Positions 34,656 to 42,817 of a stretch of 64,000 bases of DNA are shown in pieces. How positions within the stretch are numbered: the stretch's first letter is position 1; every line of letters begins with the position of its first letter. Where the stretch lies: NCBI RefSeq assembly GCF_003990045.1, contig NZ_RZGZ01000002.1, forward strand, positions 310,001-374,000, given 5' to 3'. Both the position numbers and the translations under genes were made by a program. The notes under the pieces are model-generated. The model ran no database searches and was not told the DNA's origin. It saw nothing but the letters and a program-made list of their open reading frames with translations. The DNA comes from Labedella endophytica (GTDB lineage: Bacteria > Actinomycetota > Actinomycetes > Actinomycetales > Microbacteriaceae).

Positions 34656-34724
34656 TATCGATATACCACCGCAGAAAGCGAGCTGCTCTGCTCCGGCCTT
34701 GCGTTTGAGTATTTCGATATACCA
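34656..34724. promoter_or_regulatory. Divergent promoter region with repeated TCGATATACCA
   Basis: The 11-mer TCGATATACCA occurs at 34658-34668 and 34714-34724, 56 bp apart and in the same orientation, as TATCGATATACCA and TTTCGATATACCA. One copy lies near each divergent gene. They are AT-rich islands in GC-rich DNA and are probably operator sites; TATACC may also serve as a -10 for the right-going gene. Confidence 0.55.
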
Positions 34725-34762
34725 AACTCGTGTCAAGAGCACGTGACCGAAAGGACCGAACG

Positions 34763-35587
34763 ATGCCGTTCTCCGCCAACCTGTCCATCCTGTTCACCGA
34801 GCTACCGTTCCTCGACCGCTTCGCCGCCGCGAAGGCGGCCGGTTTCGACGACGTCGAATGCTGGTGGGCCTTCTCCACCCCCGTGCCGACGGACGACGAG
34901 GTGACGGCGTTCCTCCGGGCGATCGACGAGGCCGACGTGTCCCTCCGCGCCCTCAACCTCTACGCAGGGGACATGCCGTCGGGCGACCGCGGCGTCCTGT
35001 CCCACCCGGGCGTCGAGGACCTCCTCGCGGAGCATCTCGTCGCGCTCTCCCGCATTCTGTCCGCTACGGGCTGCCGCGTCGTGAATGCCCTCTACGGCTG
35101 CGCGCTGCCGGATGTCCCCGCCGCGGAGCACGCCGACATCGCCGTCGCGAACCTCCGGAACATCGCGGACGTCCTGTCCCCTGCGGGAGTCGTCGTCGTC
35201 GTGGAGCCGCTGACTCGTGGGGAGAACGGGACGTATCCCCTCGAGACCGTGGAGGACGCGATCGCGATCGTCGACCGGGTCGACCGCTCGTCGGTCCGCG
35301 TCCTGTTCGACGCGTACCACCTGCACAACAACGGCATGGACCTCGCGAACGCGCTTCGGGTCCACGCCGGCCGGATCGGCCATGTGCAGATCGCTGACAG
35401 CCCCGGGCGCCACGAACCCGGCTCCGGGACCATCGACTTCGACGCGTTCTTCGCCGCCCTCGACGAGATCGGCTACGACGGGTTCGTGGGGTGTGAGTAC
35501 CGGCCCGCCTCCACGACGACGGAGGGTCTCGGCTGGCTCGCGCGCGTCTCGTCGACCGAGAGCGACGTACTCGCCGACATCGACTAG
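34763..35587 (+). CDS. hyi: Hydroxypyruvate isomerase-like TIM-barrel protein
   Basis: The 274-residue protein is an AP-endonuclease-2-type xylose-isomerase-like barrel: NLSILFTELPFLDRFAAAKA, CRVVNALYGCALPD, VVVEPLTRGENGTYPLETVE, VLFDAYHLHNNGMD, IGHVQIADSPGRHEPGSGTI and FVGCEYRP. The metal-binding Glu/Asp/His/Glu positions are present. Hyi interconverts hydroxypyruvate and tartronate semialdehyde; OtnI, a 2-oxo-tetronate isomerase, is a near relative. No glyoxylate carboligase, tetronate kinase or aldolase lies nearby. AAAGGA precedes the ATG. It is divergent from glxR and shares its operator region. Confidence 0.85.
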   Translation: MPFSANLSILFTELPFLDRFAAAKAAGFDDVECWWAFSTPVPTDDEVTAFLRAIDEADVSLRALNLYAGDMPSGDRGVLSHPGVEDLLAEHLVALSRILSATGCRVVNALYGCALPDVPAAEHADIAVANLRNIADVLSPAGVVVVVEPLTRGENGTYPLETVEDAIAIVDRVDRSSVRVLFDAYHLHNNGMDLANALRVHAGRIGHVQIADSPGRHEPGSGTIDFDAFFAALDEIGYDGFVGCEYRPASTTTEGLGWLARVSSTESDVLADID

Positions 35588-35610
35588 CCGATCGCCGCCC
35601 GACGGGCCGC

Positions 35611-38600
35611 TCAGGCCAGCAGCTCCCGGATGTCTCCGGCGTCGAGCGTGGGGCCGAAGAGCTCGCCATCATCCTCGAGCACCCCGGTGATGAGCTGCTG
35701 CTTGCGCTCCTTGAGCGCCATGACCTTCTCCTCGATCGTGTCGGCTGCGACCATCCGGTACACGAACACGTTCTTGTCCTGGCCGATGCGGTGCGTACGG
35801 TCGATCGCCTGCTCCTCGCTCGCCGGGTTCCACCAGGGATCGAGCAGGAACACGTAGTCGGCCTCGGTGAGGGTGAGACCGAAGCCGCCGGCCTTGAGGC
35901 TGATGAGGAAGACGGGGGCGCTCCCCTCCCGGAACTCGCGTATGACGCCCTCGCGGTCGCGGGTCGACCCCTGCAACGTGACCGAGGCGATCCCCTCGGC
36001 GTCTAGCCGGGCGCGGACCTTGTCGAGATAGGAGGTGAACTGGCTGAAGACGAGCGTGCGGTGCCCCTCCTCGACGACCTCCGAGAGATGCTCGACGAGC
36101 GAGTCGAGGCGCGTCGAGGGGATGTGCGCGTAGTCGTCCGAGACGAGCCCGGCGTCGAGGGCGAGCATGCGCAGGAGGGTGAGCGAGCGGAAGACGATGA
36201 AGCGGTTGCGGTCGAGGTCCTCGATGAGACCGAAGAGCTTCTGCCGCTCCCGCTGCAGATAGACGTCGTAGAGCTCGCGGTGCTCGGGCGCGAGGTCCAC
36301 CGTGAGGATCTGCTCGGTCTTCTCCGGCAGCTCCGGCGCCACGACGTCCTTCGTGCGTCGCAGGAGGAAGGGCGCCACGCGTCGTCGGAGGCGTTCGAGC
36401 CGCTCGGAGCGGAGTCCCGCGGTCACGGCGGGAGCGCCGCCGGCGCCCCGACCGCTCGTGATGCCGCCGACGGGGTCCTCGATGACCCGCACGAACTCCT
36501 GCGTGAAGCGGCGGGCGGAGGGGAACAGTCCGGGGGACGTGAGCGCCAGGAGCGCGTGCAGCTCCGAGAGCGAGTTCTCGAGCGGGGTGCCCGTGACGGC
36601 CAGCACGAAGGGGACGCCGAGATCGCGGACCGCCTCGTGCACCTGGGAACCGGCGTTCTTCACGAACTGCGCCTCGTCGAGGATCGCGCCGGACCAGCCG
36701 CCCGGCGCGTCCCGGTAGGCCTCGGCGTCGAGGCGGAGCAGCGCGTAGCTCGTGACGACGATGTCGGCGTCCCGCGCAATGTCGCCGATGACGGCGCGGC
36801 CGGAACCCTCCGTCGAGTCGATGCGTCGCACGACGAGATCCGGGGCGAATCGTGCCGCCTCGGCGACCCACGCGGGGGCGACCGAGGTCGGCGCGACCAC
36901 GAGGAAGGGGGCCGGTCGATCCGCACCGGTGGCCGCGGCCCGCTCGACGGCGTGCTGCACGAGCGCGAGACACTGCACCGTCTTGCCGAGACCCATGTCG
37001 TCGGCGAGGATTCCGCCGAGTCCGTGGCGCCAGAGGTGAGCCAGCCAGGAGAACCCCTCCGCCTGATAGGGGCGCAGCTCCACCGTGAGACCGGCGGGGG
37101 CGGGAACCGGCGCCCTCTCGCCGTCGCCGATGTCGGCGACGAGGTCGCGCCATTCCTGGGCGGGACGCGATTCGTCGGCGAGGTCCTCGAAGTCCGCCCA
37201 CAGGCTCACGTGGCGCCGGCTGATGACCGGCGTCGTCTCCCACTCGGCCAGGTCTTTGGCCTCGTCGATGAGCTCCGCGAGCCGCGCGAACGCCGGATGT
37301 TTGAGCGACAGGTAGGTCCCGTCCACGAGGAGGAGGCGCTTCCGACCCTTCGCGAGAGCGGTGAACAGCGGGAGGAAGGGGATCGTGCGGCCGTCCACCG
37401 TGACGGTGACCCCGAGGTCGAACCAGTCGCGCTTGTCGCTCGGCATCGTCGAGACGATCAGCTCCGGGTCCCCGACGAGTTCCTTGTAGGCGGGCTTCGT
37501 GCCCGTCGTCTCGACCGTGACGCCGTCGAGCAGGCGCAGCCGCGGGAGAATCTCCGTGACGAAGTGGGCCGACTCCACGCCGAGGAGGATCGCGTCGACG
37601 GGCGTCGGTGGCCCGTCCGACGCTGACCCATCGCCGTCCGCGGCCTGCGGCAACCACTCGGCGGGGAGCAGTCCGTCCGGGAGGAGTTCACCGAGGTCCG
37701 GGAACGGAGCACCACCGCGGGGCCGTCGCCAGCGCCAGCTCAGCTCGGTCTCGTGGCCGGAGCCGTAGGCCACCGTGAGCACGAGCGTCGGGGCCACGAC
37801 GGCCGGCAGCGTCACCGACTCGTCGAGGCTCACGACATCGAGCCGCTCCTGCAGGCCCGGGACGTAGACGGAGGTGAATTCGTCCACGGCGTCCGCGGGC
37901 ACCACGAGCCCACCCGCGAGCGGACCCCGGCCGCCGAGGAGCGTCCGTTCGTCGGGCCCCAGGGGCGCGGCCGTGGGCGCGAGGACGATGCGTCGAGCGT
38001 CGCGCGGGTCGACGAAGGACACTCCGTGGTTCCCGATCGGGCGCGTGAACCGGAGGTCGAGGGAGGCGGCCTCCCCCGGCAAGTGGACGGTGACGAGGGG
38101 CTGCAACCGGATCTCGTCACCCACGCGGCGCGCGTCGATCTCGACCCGAGCGCTCGACCCGACGGTCACGTTCGACCCGGGGCCGGTGCCGATGAGGGCG
38201 ATGCCGAGAGACTCGGCCTGGTCGAGCATCGTCCAGAGCACGGGGTTGGCGAACTCGTCGAGGAACATGAGGCTCGCATCGGGGTCGAGGACCATTGCTC
38301 CCGCCGCGCGATGCAGAGCCCCGAGCTCGCAGAACCAGCGGTGCTGCTCGGGGTCGAGGTTCATGCGGTTCACGAGGTGCGGGAGGTTCGTCCACGTCAT
38401 CGTGCCGCGGGCCCACCCGCGCGAGGTCTCGGCCGTGGGGCGTGCCGCCAGCCGGAACTCGCCGGTACCGGGGATCTCCTCCTCGGCGTTCTCGGCGCGG
38501 TCCTCGGCATGCTCCGCACCGCGGCGAGCGCGGCCGGGAGCTCGCGCGGGCGCGACGGCGCGCGACGTGGGACCGTTCCAGCGGTGGGCCGTGCGCGGGA

Positions 38601-38754
38601 TCATCTCCCGCAGCTCGAACTGCAGAGCGAGCCGCGTCCGCGCCGATCTCGTGGACGCGGGAGCCGGAAGGGCCGGGGTGTCCGTGCGGAACGGAGCGAG
38701 GGCGGTGCGCCAGGCGTCGGCGGAGCCGGCCCCGGATCCGCGCGCACTCGTCAT
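35611..38754 (-). CDS. SNF2-family DEAD/DEAH helicase
   Basis: The 1047-residue protein has a roughly 550-residue N-terminal region with no clear domain, apart from a possible SWIM-like or HepA-type substrate module. The RapA/SNF2 motor follows: LRPYQAEGFSWLAHL, Walker A DDMGLGKT, Walker B-type DEAQ, TGTPLENSLSELHALL, and in the second lobe FSQFTSYLDKVRARL and DPWWNPASEEQAIDRTHRIG. Such enzymes remodel protein-DNA or RNA polymerase complexes using ATP. It is a stand-alone gene converging on the sugar island with 23 bases between the stops. Confidence 0.92.
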   Translation of the reverse strand: MTSARGSGAGSADAWRTALAPFRTDTPALPAPASTRSARTRLALQFELREMIPRTAHRWNGPTSRAVAPARAPGRARRGAEHAEDRAENAEEEIPGTGEFRLAARPTAETSRGWARGTMTWTNLPHLVNRMNLDPEQHRWFCELGALHRAAGAMVLDPDASLMFLDEFANPVLWTMLDQAESLGIALIGTGPGSNVTVGSSARVEIDARRVGDEIRLQPLVTVHLPGEAASLDLRFTRPIGNHGVSFVDPRDARRIVLAPTAAPLGPDERTLLGGRGPLAGGLVVPADAVDEFTSVYVPGLQERLDVVSLDESVTLPAVVAPTLVLTVAYGSGHETELSWRWRRPRGGAPFPDLGELLPDGLLPAEWLPQAADGDGSASDGPPTPVDAILLGVESAHFVTEILPRLRLLDGVTVETTGTKPAYKELVGDPELIVSTMPSDKRDWFDLGVTVTVDGRTIPFLPLFTALAKGRKRLLLVDGTYLSLKHPAFARLAELIDEAKDLAEWETTPVISRRHVSLWADFEDLADESRPAQEWRDLVADIGDGERAPVPAPAGLTVELRPYQAEGFSWLAHLWRHGLGGILADDMGLGKTVQCLALVQHAVERAAATGADRPAPFLVVAPTSVAPAWVAEAARFAPDLVVRRIDSTEGSGRAVIGDIARDADIVVTSYALLRLDAEAYRDAPGGWSGAILDEAQFVKNAGSQVHEAVRDLGVPFVLAVTGTPLENSLSELHALLALTSPGLFPSARRFTQEFVRVIEDPVGGITSGRGAGGAPAVTAGLRSERLERLRRRVAPFLLRRTKDVVAPELPEKTEQILTVDLAPEHRELYDVYLQRERQKLFGLIEDLDRNRFIVFRSLTLLRMLALDAGLVSDDYAHIPSTRLDSLVEHLSEVVEEGHRTLVFSQFTSYLDKVRARLDAEGIASVTLQGSTRDREGVIREFREGSAPVFLISLKAGGFGLTLTEADYVFLLDPWWNPASEEQAIDRTHRIGQDKNVFVYRMVAADTIEEKVMALKERKQQLITGVLEDDGELFGPTLDAGDIRELLA

Positions 38755-38789
38755 TACTCGATCCTCCCATCCACCACGGACACCGGTGC

Positions 38790-38795
38790 GATAAT
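38790..38795 (+). promoter_or_regulatory. -10 box of a leaderless moeB transcript
   Basis: GATAAT ends 6 nt before ATG 38802, with no ribosome site. It sets the start of the molybdenum-cofactor operon. Confidence 0.55.
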
Positions 38796-38801
38796 CGCGC
38801 C

Positions 38802-39920
38802 ATGCCCGATTCCTCCCGATTCGCCCGGTTCGCCCGTCAGATCGCGCTCCCCGGCTTCGGTGTCGCCGGGCAGGATCGACTGGCGGACGCCCGCGTGCTC
38901 GTGATCGGGGCCGGAGGACTCGGCAGCACCGTGATCCCCACGCTCGCAGGTGCCGGCGTCGGAACGATCGGCATCATCGACGACGACCGGGTGGAGACGA
39001 GCAACCTCCACCGGCAGCTCGTGCACGGGACGTCCGATGTCGGCCGGGCGAAGGTCGACTCCGCGGCCGACCGCGTCGCGGCCATCGCGCCCGACGTCGA
39101 GGTCGTGCGGCACGCCGAGCGGCTGTCGTCGGCGATCGCCCTCGATCTCTTCGCGACGTACGATCTCGTGCTCGACGGCAGCGACAACTTCCCCACGCGT
39201 TACCTCGCGAACGATGCGGCCGTGCTGACGGACGTCCCGCTCGTGTGGGGCGCGGTGTCGCAGTTCGGCGGCCAGGTGGGGGTCAGCTGGGCGAGCCGCG
39301 GCCCCCAGTACCGCGACCTCTTCCCGTCCCCGCCGCCGCCCGGCTCGGTGCTGTCGTGCGCCGTCGGGGGCGTGCTCCCCACGACGGTCGGGGTCGTCGG
39401 ATCGCTCATGGCGTCCGAGGCGATCAAGATCCTCACCGGAATCGGCGACCCGCTCATCGGTCGGGTCACGGTCTTCGACGGGCTCGTCGGCACATTCCGC
39501 GAACTCGGCTACGCCGCCGATCCCGAGGCGGAACCCGTGACCGGGCTCATCGACTACGACCTCTTCTGCGGGATCGCAGCGGTGGGGACTGAGTCCGGGT
39601 CGCCCGAGCCCGACGCCGACACGATCGACGCGCCGACCCTCGCATCACTCGGAGACTCGGTCACCCTCGTCGACGTGCGGGAGGACTGGGAAGCCGAGAT
39701 CGCGGCGATCCCCCGGGCCACTCTCATCCCGCTCGGCGACCTGCCGGAGCGGATCGGGGAGGTCGACACGTCGCGACCGGTGGTCCTCCACTGCCACCAC
39801 GGGATCCGCTCGGCGACGGCGCTCCGAATCCTCGCCGACGCCGGCGTGACCGCACGCCACCTGGACGGCGGGATCGATGCCTGGTCCCGACTCGTCGACC
39901 CGACCATCGTGAGGTACTGA
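38802..39920 (+). CDS. moeB: MoeB/ThiF-like adenylyltransferase with rhodanese domain
   Basis: The 372-residue protein has an E1-like ThiF domain (RQIALPGFGVAGQDRLADAR, VIGAGGLGSTVIPTLAGAGV, DDDRVETSNLHRQLVH, DGSDNFPTRYLANDAAV) and a C-terminal rhodanese domain with active-site Cys in LHCHHGIRSATAL. It adenylates the C-terminal glycine of MoaD-type carriers and hands on sulfur, as MoeZ/MoeBR proteins do. The Cys-x-x-Cys zinc pairs of classic MoeB are not obvious, and only one Cys is seen in FCGIAA. It heads an operon with moeA 4 bases downstream. Confidence 0.9.
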   Translation: MPDSSRFARFARQIALPGFGVAGQDRLADARVLVIGAGGLGSTVIPTLAGAGVGTIGIIDDDRVETSNLHRQLVHGTSDVGRAKVDSAADRVAAIAPDVEVVRHAERLSSAIALDLFATYDLVLDGSDNFPTRYLANDAAVLTDVPLVWGAVSQFGGQVGVSWASRGPQYRDLFPSPPPPGSVLSCAVGGVLPTTVGVVGSLMASEAIKILTGIGDPLIGRVTVFDGLVGTFRELGYAADPEAEPVTGLIDYDLFCGIAAVGTESGSPEPDADTIDAPTLASLGDSVTLVDVREDWEAEIAAIPRATLIPLGDLPERIGEVDTSRPVVLHCHHGIRSATALRILADAGVTARHLDGGIDAWSRLVDPTIVRY

Positions 39921-39924
39921 CGCC

Positions 39925-41124
39925 ATGCCGACCTTCGCCCGCCGCTCCGTCGAGGAGCACGCCGACCACATCGCGGGCCTCCTCGCCCGCGCTCTCGAGA
40001 CGGAGACGGAGACCATCCCCGTGGACGACGCGGCGGGTCGCGTCACCGCGTCACCCGTCGGCTCACCCGTCGATCTCCCCCTGTTCCGCAACTCGCAGAT
40101 GGACGGCTTCGCGGTGCGGGCCGCCGAGGTGGCGGACGCTCCCGTCATCCTCCCTATTGCGGGTGAGATCGCCGCGCGAGCCCTCGACCCCGGGGCGCTC
40201 CGACCGGGCACGGTCGTGCGCATCATGACCGGAGGGGTCGTGCCCGAAGGAGCCGACGCCGTGGTCCCCGTGGAGGACACCTCGCCGGGGGGCGAGCCGG
40301 ACACCGTCCTCATCGGCCGCTCCCGCGGCGTCGGTGAGTACGTGCGCGATCGCGGCAGCGACATCCGCACGGGCGATGTCCTGATCCCCGCCGGCGTGCT
40401 CCTGGCCTCCCGCCACCTCGCCGCGCTCGCCGCTGCGGGCATCACGACGGTGTCCGTCCGGCGTCGCGTGCGTGTCGCGGTCGTGACGACCGGCGCCGAA
40501 CTCGTCGCACCGGGAACGGACCCCGTCCGCGGGCAGGTCTTCGACTCCAACGGCACGGCCCTCGCGGCGGCCGTCAGCGCGGCGGGCGCCGACGTGGTCG
40601 TGCGGGAACGAGTGGCCGACGACCACGAGGCCTTCCGCCGGGCGCTCGCGACGGCGACGGCCGCAGCGGATCTCGTCCTCACGTCCGGCGGCATCTCGAT
40701 GGGCGACTACGAGGTCGTGCGCGAGACGCTCGAGCCCCTCGGAGGTGAGGTCGGCTCCGTCGCCATGCAACCGGGCGGACCGCAGGCCACGGCCGCCGTG
40801 GACGGCGTGCCCGTCGTGTGCTTCCCCGGCAACCCCGTGAGCACCCAGCTCTCCTTCGAGGTCTTCGTCGCCCCTCTCCTCCGCCGTGCCGCCGGTCTGC
40901 CCGCTCGGCGCGTGTCGGCGCGTGCCCTCGAGGGCGACCTCCGATCCGTGCCCGGCAAGCGCCAGTTCCTCCGCGCCCACGACGACGGCGCCGTCGTCCG
41001 TCCGGTCTCGGGGCCGGGGTCGCACCTCGTCGCCGGTCTCGCCGCGGCCGATTCGCTCCTGATCGTTCCCGAGGACGCCGTCGAGCTGCACGCGGGGGAC
41101 GTCGTCGAGGTATGGGCCCTCTGA
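39925..41124 (+). CDS. moeA: Molybdopterin molybdenumtransferase MoeA
   Basis: The 399-residue protein carries all MoeA landmarks: QMDGFAVRAAEV, TGGVVPEGADAVVPVED, TTGAELVAPG, DSNGTALAAAV, TSGGISMGDYEVVRE and CFPGNPVSTQLSFEVF, plus the C-terminal domain IV. It inserts molybdate into adenylated molybdopterin to make the cofactor. It begins 4 bases after moeB and is followed by the moaC-mogA fusion, so the operon covers late and early steps of the pathway. Confidence 0.95.
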   Translation: MPTFARRSVEEHADHIAGLLARALETETETIPVDDAAGRVTASPVGSPVDLPLFRNSQMDGFAVRAAEVADAPVILPIAGEIAARALDPGALRPGTVVRIMTGGVVPEGADAVVPVEDTSPGGEPDTVLIGRSRGVGEYVRDRGSDIRTGDVLIPAGVLLASRHLAALAAAGITTVSVRRRVRVAVVTTGAELVAPGTDPVRGQVFDSNGTALAAAVSAAGADVVVRERVADDHEAFRRALATATAAADLVLTSGGISMGDYEVVRETLEPLGGEVGSVAMQPGGPQATAAVDGVPVVCFPGNPVSTQLSFEVFVAPLLRRAAGLPARRVSARALEGDLRSVPGKRQFLRAHDDGAVVRPVSGPGSHLVAGLAAADSLLIVPEDAVELHAGDVVEVWAL

Positions 41125-41150
41125 CGGGGCCCTGTGACAGCATGGGCAGC

Positions 41151-42116
41151 ATGACGGCCGGACCCACCACCTCCCTCTCCCACCTCGACGCCGACGGGCG
41201 GGCCCGCATGGTCGACGTCGGCGGCAAGGACGTCACCGATCGCACCGCGACGGCGACCGCGCGCTTCCTCACCCGGCCCGACGTGGTCGCCCTCGTCCGG
41301 GCCGACGACCTGCCGAAAGCCGACGTGCTCGCGACCGCGCGCATCGCCGGTATCCAGGGCGCCAAGCACACGAGCGACCTCATCCCGCTCTGCCATCCCC
41401 TCCCGCTCACCTCCGTGTCGGTGGACTTCGACTTCGACGAGTCCGCGATCATCGTGACGGCGACCGCGAAGACGACAGGCCGCACGGGCGTGGAGATGGA
41501 GGCGCTCACCGCGGTCGCGATCGCCGGCCTCACCCTGCACGACATGGTCAAGGCCGTGGACCCCGAAGCGATCCTCGACGACCTGAAACTCGTCGAGAAG
41601 ACCGGGGGCAAGCGCGGGCACTGGACGCGAGAGACCCTGCGTGCGGGCACCGCGGCCGTGCTCGTCGCGTCGACGGCCGGGGCCGCGGGCACGCGCGAGG
41701 ACACCACGGGGCCGGTCATCTCCGCGTGGCTCGAGGACCACGGTTACGCCGTGGACGGCGTGACCATCGCGTCCGACGCCGATGTGGCCGAGACGCTCGC
41801 CGCCCTCGTCGCGACCGCCCCCGCCGTGATCATCACGACGGGAGGCACGGGCATGTCGCCGACCGACCGCACCCCGGAGGCCACCCGTCGCGTCCTCGAC
41901 CGCGAGCTGCCGGGGATCGCCGAGGCCATCCGTGCCGCGGGCCTCGCGAAGACGCCGACCGCCGCGCTCAGTCGTGGGCTCGCCGGCACCTCGGGCGGCA
42001 CCGTCGTGGTGAACCTGCCCGGCTCGCGCGGAGGCGTGAAGGACGGCCTCTCGGTACTCGACGGTCTCCTCGAGCACCTCGTCGCGCAGATCGCGGGAGG
42101 AGGCGCTCATGAGTGA
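41151..42116 (+). CDS. moaCB: MoaC-MogA/MoaB fusion
   Basis: The 321-residue protein joins two cofactor enzymes. Residues 1-160 are MoaC (cyclic pyranopterin monophosphate synthase): KDVTDRTATATARF, LIPLCHPLPLTSVSVDFDF, TGVEMEALTAVAIAGLTLHD and MVKAVDP. Residues 165-321 are MogA/MoaB (molybdopterin adenylyltransferase): DTTGPVISAWLEDHGYAVDG, ITTGGTGMSPTDRTPEATR and NLPGSRGGVKDGLSVLDGL. Fused MoaCB proteins occur in actinobacteria. ATG 41151 is chosen by analogy with the leaderless pattern (CAGCAT seven bases upstream); ATG 41142 is an in-frame alternative three codons longer. The end overlaps moaE by 8 bases. Confidence 0.93.
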   Translation: MTAGPTTSLSHLDADGRARMVDVGGKDVTDRTATATARFLTRPDVVALVRADDLPKADVLATARIAGIQGAKHTSDLIPLCHPLPLTSVSVDFDFDESAIIVTATAKTTGRTGVEMEALTAVAIAGLTLHDMVKAVDPEAILDDLKLVEKTGGKRGHWTRETLRAGTAAVLVASTAGAAGTREDTTGPVISAWLEDHGYAVDGVTIASDADVAETLAALVATAPAVIITTGGTGMSPTDRTPEATRRVLDRELPGIAEAIRAAGLAKTPTAALSRGLAGTSGGTVVVNLPGSRGGVKDGLSVLDGLLEHLVAQIAGGGAHE

Positions 42117-42546
42117 CGCCGCCGGCCCCGCGACCCCGGGCGGGCTCGAGCTCATCTCCGATCACGACATCGACGCGTCGGCCGTCGAGGCCGCCGTGCT
42201 CACCGACCAGGATGGCGCTCTCGTGACCTTCCGGGGCATCGTGCGCAACCACGACCACGGCGCCTCGGTGTCGGCCCTCGACTATCAGGCGCATCCCGAT
42301 GCCGCCCGATTCATGGCGGAGGCGTGCGAGACGATCGCCCGCGAGACCGGCGTGCGCGTCGTCGCGGTGCACCGCGTCGGTGCCCTCGTGGTGGGCGACA
42401 CGGCCCTCGTGGCCGCCGCCGCGGCAGCCCACCGGCACGAGGCCTTCGAGGCGTGCGAGCGGCTCGTCGACCTCATCAAGAAGACCGTGCCGATCTGGAA
42501 GCGCCAGCACCTCGCCGAAGGCGCCACGGAGTGGGTCGGCCTCTAG
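42109..42546 (+). CDS. moaE: Molybdopterin synthase catalytic subunit MoaE
   Basis: The 145-residue protein contains VTFRGIVRNHDHGASVSALD, AVHRVGALVVGDTALVAAA, RHEAFEACERLVDLIKKTVP and IWKRQ, with the active-site lysines of MoaE. It takes sulfur from the MoaD thiocarboxylate to make molybdopterin. It overlaps the fusion gene by 8 bases and ends 13 bases from the convergent moaD. Confidence 0.95.
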   Translation: MSDAAGPATPGGLELISDHDIDASAVEAAVLTDQDGALVTFRGIVRNHDHGASVSALDYQAHPDAARFMAEACETIARETGVRVVAVHRVGALVVGDTALVAAAAAAHRHEAFEACERLVDLIKKTVPIWKRQHLAEGATEWVGL

Positions 42547-42559
42547 CGAGGTCTCCCCC

Positions 42560-42817
42560 TCAGCCGCCGGCGAAGGGCGGGAGCACGTCGACGCGGGCAC
42601 CGAGCGACCGGGCGTCGTCGCGGCGCACGACGCCGTCCACGAGGAACGAACCGGACGCGAGGACACGCGCCATCGGCTCGCCGTAGCGCTCGACGAGGAG
42701 CGCACGGAGCTCGCCGACGGTCGTCGGACCCTCGATCGGCTCCTCCTCCCGGCCGGCCGCCTCCGCTGCCGCCGCGAAGTACCGCACGGTCACGCTCGTG
42801 GGGAGCACGTCAGCCAC
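42560..42817 (-). CDS. moaD: Molybdopterin synthase sulfur carrier MoaD
   Basis: The 85-residue protein has the ubiquitin-like fold pattern ([34 protein letters not shown]) and the essential C-terminal Gly-Gly (PPFAGG). The terminal glycine is adenylated by the MoeB-type protein and converted to a thiocarboxylate for MoaE. Its start overlaps the 3' end of moaA by 8 bases on the minus strand. Confidence 0.94.
   Translation of the reverse strand: MADVLPTSVTVRYFAAAAEAAGREEEPIEGPTTVGELRALLVERYGEPMARVLASGSFLVDGVVRRDDARSLGARVDVLPPFAGG

Noticed and set aside
36061-37626. A 521-residue plus-strand open frame inside the SNF2 gene
   Set aside because: Opposite a clear helicase with all motor motifs; the sequence is Glu/Arg-rich noise.
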